DNA of 64,000 nt, from positions 946,001 through 1,010,000 of the forward strand of contig NZ_CP168900.1 of the NCBI RefSeq assembly GCF_041765605.1, read 5' to 3'. The translations under genes and the position numbers were made by a program. Positions 43,615-53,094 of the stretch are shown piece after piece. Numbering within the stretch: position 1 is the stretch's first letter; each line of letters starts with the position of its first letter. The notes under the pieces are model-generated. The model saw only the letters and a list, made by a program, of their open reading frames with translations. It was not told where the DNA came from and ran no database searches. This DNA is from Listeria monocytogenes (lineage in GTDB: Bacteria > Bacillota > Bacilli > Lactobacillales > Listeriaceae).

Positions 43615-44319
43615 ATGCAACTTATCACAACAGAAAATAAATTAGCAGGATCCAAAAAAGCATTAGAAATCATTGAAAAAGGAATTACATCAGGTGAAGT
43701 AAACACACTTGGTCTAGCAACTGGTAGCACACCAGAAACACTTTATGCAGAGCTTGTAAAAAGCGATGTTGACACAAAAAATGTCACAACAACGAACTTA
43801 GATGAATATGTAGGTCTTGCGGCAAACGACCCAAACAGTTATCATTACTATATGAACGAATTGTTATTCTCTAAAAAAGCATTTAAAGAAAGTTTCTTAC
43901 CTAACGGAGAAGCGACGGATGCAGAAGCTGAATGCGCACGTTATGAAGAAATTTTATCCGAGCACCCAATTGATATTCAAGTGCTTGGAATTGGAACAAA
44001 CGGCCACATCGGTTTTAACGAACCAGGAACTTCTTTTGATTCGTTAACACACAAAGTCGTTTTAACAGATTCTACTCGTGAAGCAAATAAACGCTTTTTC
44101 GAAAGAGAAGAAGATGTTCCAACGCATGCTTATTCTATGGGAATTAAATCAATCATGAATGCGAAGAAAATTATCCTACTTGCTTTTGGTGAAAACAAAG
44201 CACAAGCAATCAAAGAAACTATTAAAGGACCTGTAGATGTGAATTGTCCTGCTTCTGTACTTCAAAATCATCCAGATGTTACTGTGATTCTTGACAACGA
44301 GGCGGCGTCACTTCTATAA
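43615..44319 (+). CDS. nagB: Glucosamine-6-phosphate deaminase NagB
   Basis: Converts glucosamine-6-phosphate to fructose-6-phosphate and ammonia. The 234-residue protein has the short Gram-positive form: LGLATGSTPE (phosphate loop), TTNLDEYVGL (Asp general base), GIGTNGHIGFNEPG with the catalytic His, and VPTHAYSMGIKSI. It lacks the C-terminal allosteric extension of the E. coli hexamer. The ATG follows GAGGAAG. The 15-base gaps on both sides fit one mRNA. Confidence 0.96.
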   Translation: MQLITTENKLAGSKKALEIIEKGITSGEVNTLGLATGSTPETLYAELVKSDVDTKNVTTTNLDEYVGLAANDPNSYHYYMNELLFSKKAFKESFLPNGEATDAEAECARYEEILSEHPIDIQVLGIGTNGHIGFNEPGTSFDSLTHKVVLTDSTREANKRFFEREEDVPTHAYSMGIKSIMNAKKIILLAFGENKAQAIKETIKGPVDVNCPASVLQNHPDVTVILDNEAASLL

Positions 44320-44334
44320 GAAGAGGGCGGGAAA

Positions 44335-45057
44335 ATGATCGATAAACAATCAGGAATACCGATTTACATTCAGATTCAAAGTGAAATTAAAAAGAAAATG
44401 GAAGATGGCGTCTGGAAAGTTGGAACTTCTATTCCGGCTGAACGTCAACTTGCCGAAATGTTCCACGTTAGCCGAATGACCGTAAGACAAGCTATTCAAG
44501 GGTTAGTGGATGATAACATTTTGCAACGACGTGTTGGTGCTGGGACTTTTATTGCGGAAAAGAAATTAACCGAACGATTAGAAGCAGTTACGAGTTTTAC
44601 CAATTTGATGTTACAAGAAGGGAAAGTTCCTTCGACACGAATTGTATCGTATGGCATTCGTCCGGCAAGCACGCAAGAACAAGAAGCCTTACAACTACCA
44701 GAAAACAGCAACGTAATGAAAATTGAACGGATTCGTTACGGCGATCGTGTGCCAATCCTTTACGAAGTTGCTGCCATTCCAGAAAAAATTGCTTCACTGC
44801 TTACAAAGGAAGACATTATGGATTCCCTTTATAAAGCAATTGAATTAAAACTTGGACAAACAATTGGAGAAGCAGAACAAACGATGGAAGCTTCTTTAGT
44901 ATCAGAAAAAATTGCGCCATATCTTGATGTGAAACTCGGATCGCCGGTGATGAAACTTAGGCAGATTACAACGTTAGAAGACGGTCGACCATTTGAATTT
45001 ACACGTTCTCAGTATGTAGGTAGTAGATTTCAATTTGTAGCTAGGATTAAACAATAA
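44335..45057 (+). CDS. nagR: GntR/HutC family regulator of amino-sugar use (NagR/YvoA type)
   Basis: A 240-residue repressor with a GntR winged HTH (about 5-70: IYIQIQSEIKKKMEDGVW, VSRMTVRQAIQGLV) and a UTRA ligand domain (about 90-235, FTRSQYVGSRFQFV at its end) that binds glucosamine- or GlcNAc-6-phosphate. Position after nagB and the dre-type site in the nag promoter make it the repressor of its own operon; the homologue in Bacillus is NagR (YvoA). Confidence 0.92.
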   Translation: MIDKQSGIPIYIQIQSEIKKKMEDGVWKVGTSIPAERQLAEMFHVSRMTVRQAIQGLVDDNILQRRVGAGTFIAEKKLTERLEAVTSFTNLMLQEGKVPSTRIVSYGIRPASTQEQEALQLPENSNVMKIERIRYGDRVPILYEVAAIPEKIASLLTKEDIMDSLYKAIELKLGQTIGEAEQTMEASLVSEKIAPYLDVKLGSPVMKLRQITTLEDGRPFEFTRSQYVGSRFQFVARIKQ

Positions 45058-45058
45058 A

Positions 45059-45099
45059 TAAAAGCTTGAGGCGGGGTCTGTCTGCTTCAAGCTTTTTTT
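45059..45099 (+). terminator. Terminator of the nag operon
   Basis: AAAGCTTGA / TCAAGCTTT extended by GC pairs, followed by seven T. Confidence 0.85.
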
Positions 45100-45114
45100 G
45101 TATAATGATTTTCG

Positions 45115-45143
45115 TTGTCTTTTGGTAAATAAAAAAGTATAAT
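45115..45143 (+). promoter_or_regulatory. Promoter of the TagO-type gene
   Basis: TTGTCT (45115-45120), 17 bases, TATAAT (45138-45143). Confidence 0.75.
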
Positions 45144-45177
45144 GAGATGAGTAAAAAATTTGCGGGGAGGACTAGCC

Positions 45178-46233
45178 ATGAGCTGGATGATTATATTGAT
45201 ATGTTTTGGCGCGTCCGTATTACTTACACCGCTAATTCGAAAAATAGCTCTTTACTTTGATATTACAGATAAACCAGACCAACGTCGCATTAATATTAAA
45301 CCAATTCCGAGTTTAGGTGGACTAGCAATATTTATCAGTTTCACTATTGGAATGTTTTTACTCCCAATTGAAAACGAATTCTTGTGGCCGCTTTTGATTG
45401 CGGCATTTGTCATGGTTTTGACTGGGCTATTAGATGATATTATGGAATTTAAAGCAAGATATAAATTAATCGGGCAAGTTACCGCTGCCTTTATTATTGT
45501 TTTTTGGGGTAACATTAGTATCGACTTTATCAACTTACCATTCGGTGGAGAAATCCATTTTGGCGTGTTAAGTATTCCACTCACGATTATTTGGATTGTA
45601 GCCATTACGAACGCTATTAATTTAATCGATGGGCTGGATGGTCTTGCAGCAGGGGTTTCAACCATTGCGCTACTCACTATTTTAGGAATGGCGTTTATTA
45701 TGGGCGATGCGCTAGTAATTATGATAGCAAGCGTGTTAATCGCTGGGACACTTGGTTTCTTACCGTACAATTTCAATCCTGCAAAAATTTTCATGGGTGA
45801 CACTGGCGCACTGTTTCTAGGTTTTATTATTTCCGTGTTATCTGTAATGGGATTCAAAAATGTTACGTTTATCTCTTTAATCGTACCAATTTTAATTTTA
45901 GGCGTACCGATTTCTGATACACTTTTTGCTATTATAAGAAGAATGGTAACGAAACAACCAATTGCGATGGCAGATAAGTCGCATTTACATCATTGTTTAT
46001 TACGACTAGGCTTCACGCATCGTCAAACAGTTATTTTGATTTATGCCATTGCCGCATTATTTTCGTTATTCGCATTCATTTTCACGATGTCGACACTTTG
46101 GGGTTCGATGATTTTAATCGGCGTGCTACTCATATTAATTGAAGTATTGATAGAGACGCTTGGATTAGTAGGGAGCTCGTATCGCCCGTTACTAAATTTA
46201 TTTAAACTAACAAAAGAAGAGAAAATAGATTAG
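45178..46233 (+). CDS. Undecaprenyl-phosphate GlcNAc-1-phosphate transferase (TagO/WecA family)
   Basis: A 351-residue membrane enzyme with about 11 helices that makes undecaprenyl-PP-GlcNAc, the first step of the wall teichoic acid linkage unit. Visible: the GLLDDIMEFKARYKLIGQ Asp-Asp motif (about 85-100), INLIDGLDGLAAG (about 150), FMGDTGALFLGF, and the HLHHCLLRLGF histidine motif, all catalytic in the PNPT family. L. monocytogenes has two tagO paralogues; this is probably one of them. The start ATG 45178 follows GGGGAGG; ATG 45160 precedes that site. Confidence 0.92.
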   Translation: MSWMIILICFGASVLLTPLIRKIALYFDITDKPDQRRINIKPIPSLGGLAIFISFTIGMFLLPIENEFLWPLLIAAFVMVLTGLLDDIMEFKARYKLIGQVTAAFIIVFWGNISIDFINLPFGGEIHFGVLSIPLTIIWIVAITNAINLIDGLDGLAAGVSTIALLTILGMAFIMGDALVIMIASVLIAGTLGFLPYNFNPAKIFMGDTGALFLGFIISVLSVMGFKNVTFISLIVPILILGVPISDTLFAIIRRMVTKQPIAMADKSHLHHCLLRLGFTHRQTVILIYAIAALFSLFAFIFTMSTLWGSMILIGVLLILIEVLIETLGLVGSSYRPLLNLFKLTKEEKID

Positions 46234-46267
46234 AGATTGGCCGCACGTAGGCTAGTCTCTTTTTTTA
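46232..46267 (+). terminator. Terminator of the TagO-type gene
   Basis: AGAGATTGGCC / GGCTAGTCTCT (two G-U pairs), 7-base loop, seven T. Confidence 0.85.
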
Positions 46268-46281
46268 TGCCAAAATTCTTA

Positions 46282-46310
46282 TTGAGTAACAAGTCTTCTT
46301 GTGATACATT
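46282..46310 (+). promoter_or_regulatory. Promoter of the U32 gene pair
   Basis: TTGAGT (46282-46287), 17 bases, TACATT (46305-46310). An ACAAG..CTTGT repeat lies in the spacer. Confidence 0.5.
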
Positions 46311-46347
46311 TATCAAGTAACGTTTTTGTAGAAATGAGGAGAAAAAC

Positions 46348-47256
46348 ATGGAAATCATTGCGACAGCAGATTCAATGAAACAAGCTGAACAATTGCTTCG
46401 CGCGGGGGTAGACAGACTATATGTAGGTAATAGCCAATTTGGTTTAAGATTACCGTATTCATTTTCTGTCGAAGAATTACGTGAAATAGTTCATTTAGCA
46501 CATCAAGAAGGAAAGAAAGTAACTGTAGCAGTAAATTCGTTAATGCATAACGAACATATGGAAGAGTTATCAGGATTTTTAGAGCAACTTGCTGATATGA
46601 AAGTGGATGCAGTAGCTTGCGGGGATCCAGGGGCAATTATGCTTTTGAGTGAAATGGCTCAACCGATTCCGTTTATTTATGACGCCCAAACATTTGTAAC
46701 TAGCGCAGAACAAATCTCGTTTTGGGAAAAACAAGGTGCGATTGGTGCGGTACTTGCTCGGGAACTAACAGAAGGCGAAATCAAAGCCATTGCAAGTAGC
46801 CTCACTATTCCAGTCGAAGTTCTAGTTTATGGACCAACATGCATTCACCAATCGAAACGTAAACTTGTAACGAATTATCACCGTATTGTCGAACTGGAAG
46901 ATGATACATCGAAGGAACGCGGTCTTTATTTACGGGAACCTAATGATGAAACTAGTCAATTACCAATCTATGAAGATGAGTCAGGAACACATATTTTTGC
47001 TTCAGAAGATGTTTCCCTTGTCCCTTATTTGGCTGATTTATATGATGCTGGATTGAAAACATGGAAACTAGATGGTGTTCTTGCAGAATCAGAAAATTTT
47101 GTTCAAATCGCATCGCTATTAGTTGAAGCGAAAGTAGCTGTTGTGAGAGGCCAATTTGTCGCGGAGTATTTTGTGAATAAATTAACGGAACTTCAGCCTC
47201 AAACACGAAAACTAGACGCAGGATTTTATTTGAAAAATCCGGATGATGTGAAATAG
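46348..47256 (+). CDS. U32 family protein, TrhP1 type (YrrN-like)
   Basis: A 302-residue TIM-barrel protein of the peptidase U32 family. It has the N-terminal AGVDRLYVGNSQFGLR repeat of the family but lacks the cysteine cluster of its neighbour. In Bacillus the pair YrrN-YrrO (TrhP1-TrhP2) installs 5-hydroxyuridine at tRNA position 34 from prephenate; that role fits better than proteolysis. It precedes the second U32 gene by 13 bases. The TrmR methyltransferase gene found beside them in Bacillus is not here. Confidence 0.82.
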   Translation: MEIIATADSMKQAEQLLRAGVDRLYVGNSQFGLRLPYSFSVEELREIVHLAHQEGKKVTVAVNSLMHNEHMEELSGFLEQLADMKVDAVACGDPGAIMLLSEMAQPIPFIYDAQTFVTSAEQISFWEKQGAIGAVLARELTEGEIKAIASSLTIPVEVLVYGPTCIHQSKRKLVTNYHRIVELEDDTSKERGLYLREPNDETSQLPIYEDESGTHIFASEDVSLVPYLADLYDAGLKTWKLDGVLAESENFVQIASLLVEAKVAVVRGQFVAEYFVNKLTELQPQTRKLDAGFYLKNPDDVK

Positions 47257-47269
47257 GGGGAATAGCATA

Positions 47270-48496
47270 ATGAGTAAAATATTAAAAAAACCAGAAGTGC
47301 TAGCTCCGGCTGGTAACTTAGAAAAATTAAAAATTGCGATTCGCTATGGTGCGGACGCTGTATATATTGGCGGCCAGGCTTTCGGACTTCGGTCACGGGC
47401 AGGTAATTTTAGTTTTGAAGAAATGAAAGAAGGTATCGCTTTTGCGCATGAACGAAATGCAAAAGTGTATGTTGCAGCAAATATGGTTGCGCACGCTGGT
47501 GATACAGAAGGTGCTGGAGAATTTTTCCGAACACTACGCGATATTGGTATCGATGCAGTTATTGTTTCGGATCCAGCACTAATTAGCATTTGTTTTCAGG
47601 ATGCTCCAGGTCTGCCAGTTCATTTATCCACACAAGCTTCGGCAACAAATTATAAGACATTAGAATTTTGGAAGAAACAAGGACTGGAACGTGTTGTACT
47701 TGCACGGGAAGTTAGCATGCAAGAAATTCAAGAAATTGGCGAAAAAACCGATGTCGAAATGGAAGCTTTTATTCACGGTGCAATGTGTATTTCCTATTCT
47801 GGTCGTTGTACATTATCGAATCATATGGCTAATCGTGATGCGAACCGTGGTGGATGTGCGCAAAGTTGTCGTTGGAAATATGATTTATTTGAAATTGATA
47901 ATGGTGTTTCGAAAAACTTAGTGGATACGGACGAAGAGCCGTTTTCGATGAGCGCAGTAGATTTATCTATGATTAAATACATTCCAGATATGGTAGATGC
48001 TGGTGTGGACAGCTTAAAAATCGAAGGACGAATGAAGTCTATTCATTATGTTTCGACGGTCGCAAGCGTATACCGCCGTGCCGTAGATGCATACTGCGCA
48101 GACCCAGAAAATTACGTGTTTGACCCAGCTTGGGAAGAAGAATTATGGAAAGTTGCGCAGCGCGAACTATCTACAGGATTTTTCTACAAAGAACCAACCG
48201 AGGATGAGCAACTATTTGGAAAAACACGTAAAATTCCGCAATATGCTTTTGCAGCGCAAGTACTTGAATATGACGCGGAAACTAAAATTGCTACTTTACA
48301 GCAAAGAAATAATTTTGGTGTAGGGGAAGAAATTGAATTTTATGGGCCAGGAGATACCGGATTTAAACAAGTTGTTGACGTACTTTGGAACGAAGATGGT
48401 GTAGAAATTGACCGCGCTCCAAATGCAATGATGACGGTAAAAATGCCGGTAGATAAACCTGTGAAGCCATTTTACTTTATGCGAAAGAAAAAATAA
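47270..48496 (+). CDS. U32 family protein, TrhP2 type (YrrO-like)
   Basis: A 408-residue U32 protein with the family signature EAFIHGAMCISYSGRCTLSN and the cysteine motif GGCAQSCRWKYDL (about 195-207) thought to hold an iron-sulfur cluster, and a C-terminal beta-barrel domain (about 320-405). By homology it is the catalytic partner of the preceding protein in tRNA wobble uridine hydroxylation. The ATG follows AGGGGG. Often annotated as a protease, which I regard as outdated. Confidence 0.87.
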   Translation: MSKILKKPEVLAPAGNLEKLKIAIRYGADAVYIGGQAFGLRSRAGNFSFEEMKEGIAFAHERNAKVYVAANMVAHAGDTEGAGEFFRTLRDIGIDAVIVSDPALISICFQDAPGLPVHLSTQASATNYKTLEFWKKQGLERVVLAREVSMQEIQEIGEKTDVEMEAFIHGAMCISYSGRCTLSNHMANRDANRGGCAQSCRWKYDLFEIDNGVSKNLVDTDEEPFSMSAVDLSMIKYIPDMVDAGVDSLKIEGRMKSIHYVSTVASVYRRAVDAYCADPENYVFDPAWEEELWKVAQRELSTGFFYKEPTEDEQLFGKTRKIPQYAFAAQVLEYDAETKIATLQQRNNFGVGEEIEFYGPGDTGFKQVVDVLWNEDGVEIDRAPNAMMTVKMPVDKPVKPFYFMRKKK

Positions 48497-48517
48497 AAAT
48501 CTCGTGCTGTAGTAGGA

Positions 48518-48547
48518 TTGTCGTGTACTCCCAAAGTAAGGTATAAT
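48518..48547 (+). promoter_or_regulatory. Promoter of lemA-htpX
   Basis: TTGTCG (48518-48523), 18 bases, TATAAT (48542-48547). Confidence 0.6.
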
Positions 48548-48579
48548 GGGGTAAGTACATATGAAGGAGGAGATTAATT

Positions 48580-49137
48580 ATGATAGGATGGATTATTGCT
48601 ATCGCTGTTGTTGTTATTTTAGTGTTGATTTATTTCGGCCTATACAATAGCCTTGTAAAATACCGTAACCGTGTGGATGAAACTTGGGCGCAAATTGACG
48701 TGCAATTAAAACGTAGATTTGATTTAATTCCTAATCTAGTTGAAACAGTTAAAGGGTATGCAAAACACGAAAAAGAAACATTAACACAAGTAATTGAAGC
48801 TCGTAACAAAATGATGGAAGTACCTGCTGACAATCGTCAAGGTCAAATCGAAGCGGACAATATGTTAAGTGGAGCGCTTAAATCCATTTTTGCATTAGGA
48901 GAAGCTTACCCAGATTTAAAAGCAAATACTTCTTTCATCGAATTACAACATGAATTGACTACTACAGAAAACAAAGTGGCTTATTCTCGCCAACTTTATA
49001 ACACAACCGTAATGACTTACAACACAAAAGTACAATCTGTACCAACTAACATCGTTGCAAAACTGCATAACTTTACAGAGCGTGACATGCTTTCTATTCC
49101 AGAAGTAGAACGCGTTGCACCAAAAGTAGAGTTTTAA
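48580..49137 (+). CDS. lemA: LemA family protein
   Basis: A 185-residue protein with one N-terminal membrane helix (about 2-22) and a helical bundle. The LemA signature is clear: YNSLVKYRNRVDETWAQIDV, QLKRRFDLIPNLVETVKGYA and the late SRQLYNTTVMTYNTKVQSVP. The function of the family is not settled; it is often paired with HtpX, as here, 22 bases downstream. In Listeria it has been linked to presentation of signals to immune cells, recalled only. Confidence 0.93.
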   Translation: MIGWIIAIAVVVILVLIYFGLYNSLVKYRNRVDETWAQIDVQLKRRFDLIPNLVETVKGYAKHEKETLTQVIEARNKMMEVPADNRQGQIEADNMLSGALKSIFALGEAYPDLKANTSFIELQHELTTTENKVAYSRQLYNTTVMTYNTKVQSVPTNIVAKLHNFTERDMLSIPEVERVAPKVEF

Positions 49138-49159
49138 GCCATGAAGGAGAGCGAAAATT

Positions 49160-50074
49160 ATGCTATTTGAACAAATTGCAGCAAATAAGCGAAAAACAGT
49201 TTTTATTATTCTTGGCTTTTTCATTTTCGTTCTTATGGTTGGCGCTGCTATAGGTATAATTGTTTGGAATAACTATCTGAATGGGCTCATACTCGCGGCA
49301 GTAATTGGTGCATTTTATATTTTGATTATGGTAATGAGCAGTTCATCTGTTGTTATGGCAATGAACCATGCGAAAGAAGTTACATCCAAAGAGCAAGCAC
49401 CAGTTTTATGGGATACAGTAGAGAGTATGGCAATGGTTGCTGGTATTCCGATGCCAAAAGTATATATCGTCGAAGATCCAAGTCCGAACGCTTTTGCGAC
49501 GGGGATTTCTCCTGAAAAAGGAGCCGTGGCAGTTACTAGAGGATTGCTTAATAAGCTAGAACGTTATGAGCTTGAAGGCGTTATTGCGCATGAAATTTCT
49601 CATATTCGTAATTATGATATTCGGTTGTCAACGATTGCCATTGCGCTAGTAGCTGTTATTGCGATTCTTAGTGATATAGCTATGCGAATGATTTTCTGGG
49701 GAAGTATAACTGGCGGCAGAAATAGCCGTAAAAGTGACAATAATAACGGCGGCGGGGCACAAGCAATTATTTATATCGTCGCACTCATATTTGTTATTTT
49801 AGCACCTATTATTGCTACAGCTATTCAATTCGCGCTATCTCGTAATAGAGAGTATTTAGCTGATGCGAGCGCAGTAGAATTAACTAGAAATCCAGATGGA
49901 CTTATCCAAGCTTTACAAAAAATTAGTGGTGATTCGAAAAAAATGGAAGAAGTGAGTGCTTCTAGTGAGTCCATTTACTTTTCGTCACCTCTAAAGTCTA
50001 AAAAAAATAAGCCAGGTCTTTTTGACTCACATCCGCCAATTAGTTCGCGGATTGAACGCTTAGAAAATATGTAA
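49160..50074 (+). CDS. htpX: Membrane zinc metalloprotease HtpX
   Basis: A 304-residue M48 protease that degrades damaged membrane proteins. Four hydrophobic segments (about 14-33, 39-60, 160-180, 196-220) surround the zinc motif VIAHEISHIRNYD (HExxH), with the third ligand Glu in NREYLADASAVEL. It follows lemA in one operon, and the ATG is preceded by GAAGGAGAG. A bidirectional terminator ends the unit. Confidence 0.95.
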   Translation: MLFEQIAANKRKTVFIILGFFIFVLMVGAAIGIIVWNNYLNGLILAAVIGAFYILIMVMSSSSVVMAMNHAKEVTSKEQAPVLWDTVESMAMVAGIPMPKVYIVEDPSPNAFATGISPEKGAVAVTRGLLNKLERYELEGVIAHEISHIRNYDIRLSTIAIALVAVIAILSDIAMRMIFWGSITGGRNSRKSDNNNGGGAQAIIYIVALIFVILAPIIATAIQFALSRNREYLADASAVELTRNPDGLIQALQKISGDSKKMEEVSASSESIYFSSPLKSKKNKPGLFDSHPPISSRIERLENM

Positions 50075-50110
50075 AAAAAGAAGCAACCCTGGAATGGGTT
50101 GCTTCTTTTT
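50075..50110. terminator. Bidirectional terminator between htpX and spxH
   Basis: AAAAAGAAGCAACCC / GGGTTGCTTCTTTTT, 15 pairs, 6-base loop. Confidence 0.92.
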
Positions 50111-50111
50111 T

Positions 50112-50933
<822 letters not shown>

Positions 50934-51061
50934 CTATCACCTGATTTTCAAATTCTAAATATCTTCAAACAGATACTCATTTCAATGTACCAGTGTGAAA
51001 AGAAATAATTCACTGCTAAGTAAAAGCTGATACAAAATTTGGTTTTGTAACTTATATATCT

Positions 51062-51090
51062 ATTTTATCAGCGTAATGTAAATTTAACAA
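51062..51090 (-). promoter_or_regulatory. Promoter of spxH
   Basis: Minus strand: TTGTTA (51090-51085), 17 bases, TAAAAT (51067-51062) with TGA before it. It leaves a leader of about 125 bases; I see only a small ACAAAA..TTTTGT repeat in it. Confidence 0.6.
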
Positions 51091-51167
51091 ATAATTGTCA
51101 TTGGCTTAACATATTTATTCGTTGTTTTTTAAGAATTTGTGTCTTTTCACTATAAAAGTGTCTATTT

Positions 51168-51752
51168 TTACTTGTTATTCTCATATACGTGGTGATAAAA
51201 TCGTGCGACTTTATTTTCGGCTGGCTGATTAGTTATTTGATATTCTTTGAGTAATTTGTCAAAAATTTCTTTTCCTTTATCATAATCAGCTACTTCATAC
51301 TCTAAATCAAAATCTGAGATAGAACCATAAAAATTCTTATCAAATACTAGTAGGCCTTTTTTATAATCTTTTTCTGCACGAATTGTTTTAAGTGAACCGA
51401 AAACCTGTAAGTCTTCATGATTAATTCCTAGTTCTTTTAATGTATCGCGGACAGGGCCAACTGGAATATTTGCTCCAGAGATAATGGCACTTGCTTGATC
51501 TTCGCCGAGAATTTGCGTTGTTTCCATTAATCCACGGGCTTCTGGAGTTTTAAGTGTTAATTGGTACTGCGTTTCTAACTGGCGGATTCGAAGCGCGGAA
51601 TGAAGCTCCTTTAAGCCGAAATTTGCGGTATCTAAATAATAATTTGTTTGCTCAAAAAAATCGTCTTCTTTTACTCGAAAATTTTCTATTAATGTATCGT
51701 ATTCCTCTTTGGTTAGTAGATTACGAAATTCGATTTCTAATTCTTTAACCAT
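51168..51752 (-). CDS. CYTH domain triphosphatase-like protein (YjbK-like)
   Basis: A 194-residue CYTH tunnel protein. The ExExK signature appears as ELEIEFRNL with Arg in place of Lys, followed by NYYLDTANFGL, LRIRQLETQYQLTLKTP and LVFDKNFYGSISDFDLEYEV, the alternating charged strands that bind inorganic polyphosphate or triphosphates. The start follows AAAGGAGC, 16 bases after the TPR gene. Substrate unknown; location beside relQ recalls the Bacillus yjbK-yjbL-yjbM order and suggests a link with nucleotide or triphosphate metabolism. Confidence 0.87.
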   Translation of the reverse strand: MVKELEIEFRNLLTKEEYDTLIENFRVKEDDFFEQTNYYLDTANFGLKELHSALRIRQLETQYQLTLKTPEARGLMETTQILGEDQASAIISGANIPVGPVRDTLKELGINHEDLQVFGSLKTIRAEKDYKKGLLVFDKNFYGSISDFDLEYEVADYDKGKEIFDKLLKEYQITNQPAENKVARFYHHVYENNK

Positions 51753-51768
51753 GGAAATTCAGCTCCTT

Positions 51769-52236
51769 TTAATGAAATGTCGCATCTAAATCTTGCGCAT
51801 AAAATTGAATTGCTTTTTTGTAACTTAAAATGTTTTCATCGTTCGTTGTCTCAATCAGTAGCATGAGGATTTCTTGCAAAGCTTCTTTTTCCAAACCTTG
51901 ATTGTACTTTGCCATCACTGAAAAAGTTCGCAAGGCATTATTATCTGGAAATTCTTGTAAAGCTGTTTCGAAAAGGCGGCTAGCTTTTTCGGGCTGACCT
52001 GTAATACGGTAAGTACTACCGAGACCTATATACGCTTCTTTGCGAGAATCAGAAGGAAGACCAAGCTGAAGAGCTTTCTCATAAAAGGGGATTGCGGCAT
52101 CTTCTTTACCAAGTGCATCGTGCGCCCATGCTGCAAAATAATGAAGTTCAGCACTTTCGGGGTTATTTTCTAATTCTGCAAGAGCTTGCTTGCGTGCAGT
52201 TTCGTAATCGCCATTTTGAAGTAAAGTTAGAATCAT
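51769..52236 (-). CDS. TPR repeat protein
   Basis: A 155-residue soluble protein with about three tetratricopeptide repeats (GDYETARKQALAELENNPES, GKEDAAIPFYEKALQLG, GQPEKASRLFETALQEFPDN). It probably acts as a protein-protein scaffold. The ATG follows AAAAGGAGG, and it is co-transcribed with the CYTH gene. No partner is evident from sequence. Confidence 0.88.
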   Translation of the reverse strand: MILTLLQNGDYETARKQALAELENNPESAELHYFAAWAHDALGKEDAAIPFYEKALQLGLPSDSRKEAYIGLGSTYRITGQPEKASRLFETALQEFPDNNALRTFSVMAKYNQGLEKEALQEILMLLIETTNDENILSYKKAIQFYAQDLDATFH

Positions 52237-52394
52237 TTTTATCCTCCTTTTAGCTGTCGTTTGAATGCTTCGGTTTTATTTTACCACGGGATTGAAAAAA
52301 AGGTTACTTTAAGCAAGGTGGATTAACTGCTTTTGTGTTAAAATAAAACTGATGTTGCATAAATTTAATCATGAATATACTTGAGGTGAGCGAT

Positions 52395-53063
52395 TTGAAT
52401 CATTGGGAAGACTTTTTAGCGCCTTACAAACAGGCAGTGGAAGAACTTAAAATTAAACTTAAAGGAATGCGTTCGCAATTTGAGCTTGAAAATAATCATT
52501 CGCCAATTGAATTTGTTACAGGACGAGTGAAGCCAGTTGCGAGTATACTAGACAAGGCTAACCAAAAACATATTGCGCTAGATCATTTAGTAGAAGAAAT
52601 GCAAGATATCGCTGGTCTCCGCATGATGTGCCAATTTGTGGATGATATTGAAGTAGTAGTTCGCCTTTTAAGACAACGAAATGATTTTCGAATCGTAGAA
52701 GAACGTGATTATATTACGAATAAAAAACCAAGTGGCTACCGCTCTTATCACGTTGTTATCGAATATCCAGTAGAAACGATTCAAGGAGAAAAGAAAATTT
52801 TAGCTGAAATCCAAATTAGAACGCTGGCAATGAATTTCTGGGCAACAATTGAGCATTCCGTCAATTATAAGTATCAAGGTGAATTTCCAGAAGCCATCAA
52901 TAAACGTTTAAAACGCGCTGCCGAGGCTGCCTTTCAACTTGATGAGGAAATGTCGCAAATTCGTGAAGAAATACAAGAAGCACAAGTTTATTTTTCTCAA
53001 AATAAAGACGTATCAAAGGATAAAAAAGCAGTGCACCAAGTGATGCCAAAGAAAAATAAGTAA
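52395..53063 (+). CDS. relQ: Small alarmone synthetase RelQ (SasB/YjbM type)
   Basis: Makes (p)ppGpp or pGpp from GDP/GTP and ATP. The 222-residue single-domain synthetase shows VTGRVKPVASILDKANQK, DIAGLRMMCQF, RDYITNKKPSGYRSYHV and AEIQIRTLAMNFWATIEHS; no hydrolase domain is present. The start is TTG 52395 with GAGGTGAG eight bases upstream; an in-frame ATG at 52371 lacks a ribosome site. It precedes nadK and the pseudouridine synthase gene as yjbM-yjbN-yjbO in Bacillus, which identifies it as RelQ rather than RelP. Confidence 0.92.
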   Translation: MNHWEDFLAPYKQAVEELKIKLKGMRSQFELENNHSPIEFVTGRVKPVASILDKANQKHIALDHLVEEMQDIAGLRMMCQFVDDIEVVVRLLRQRNDFRIVEERDYITNKKPSGYRSYHVVIEYPVETIQGEKKILAEIQIRTLAMNFWATIEHSVNYKYQGEFPEAINKRLKRAAEAAFQLDEEMSQIREEIQEAQVYFSQNKDVSKDKKAVHQVMPKKNK

Positions 53064-53094
53064 TTAGTTGTAGGAATAGGGGCGAATAGAAATA

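Noticed and set aside
45252-45857. 201-codon open frame antisense to the TagO-type gene
   Set aside because: Mirror frame of a highly conserved membrane protein; no ribosome site, no recognisable domain, and the sense gene is complete.
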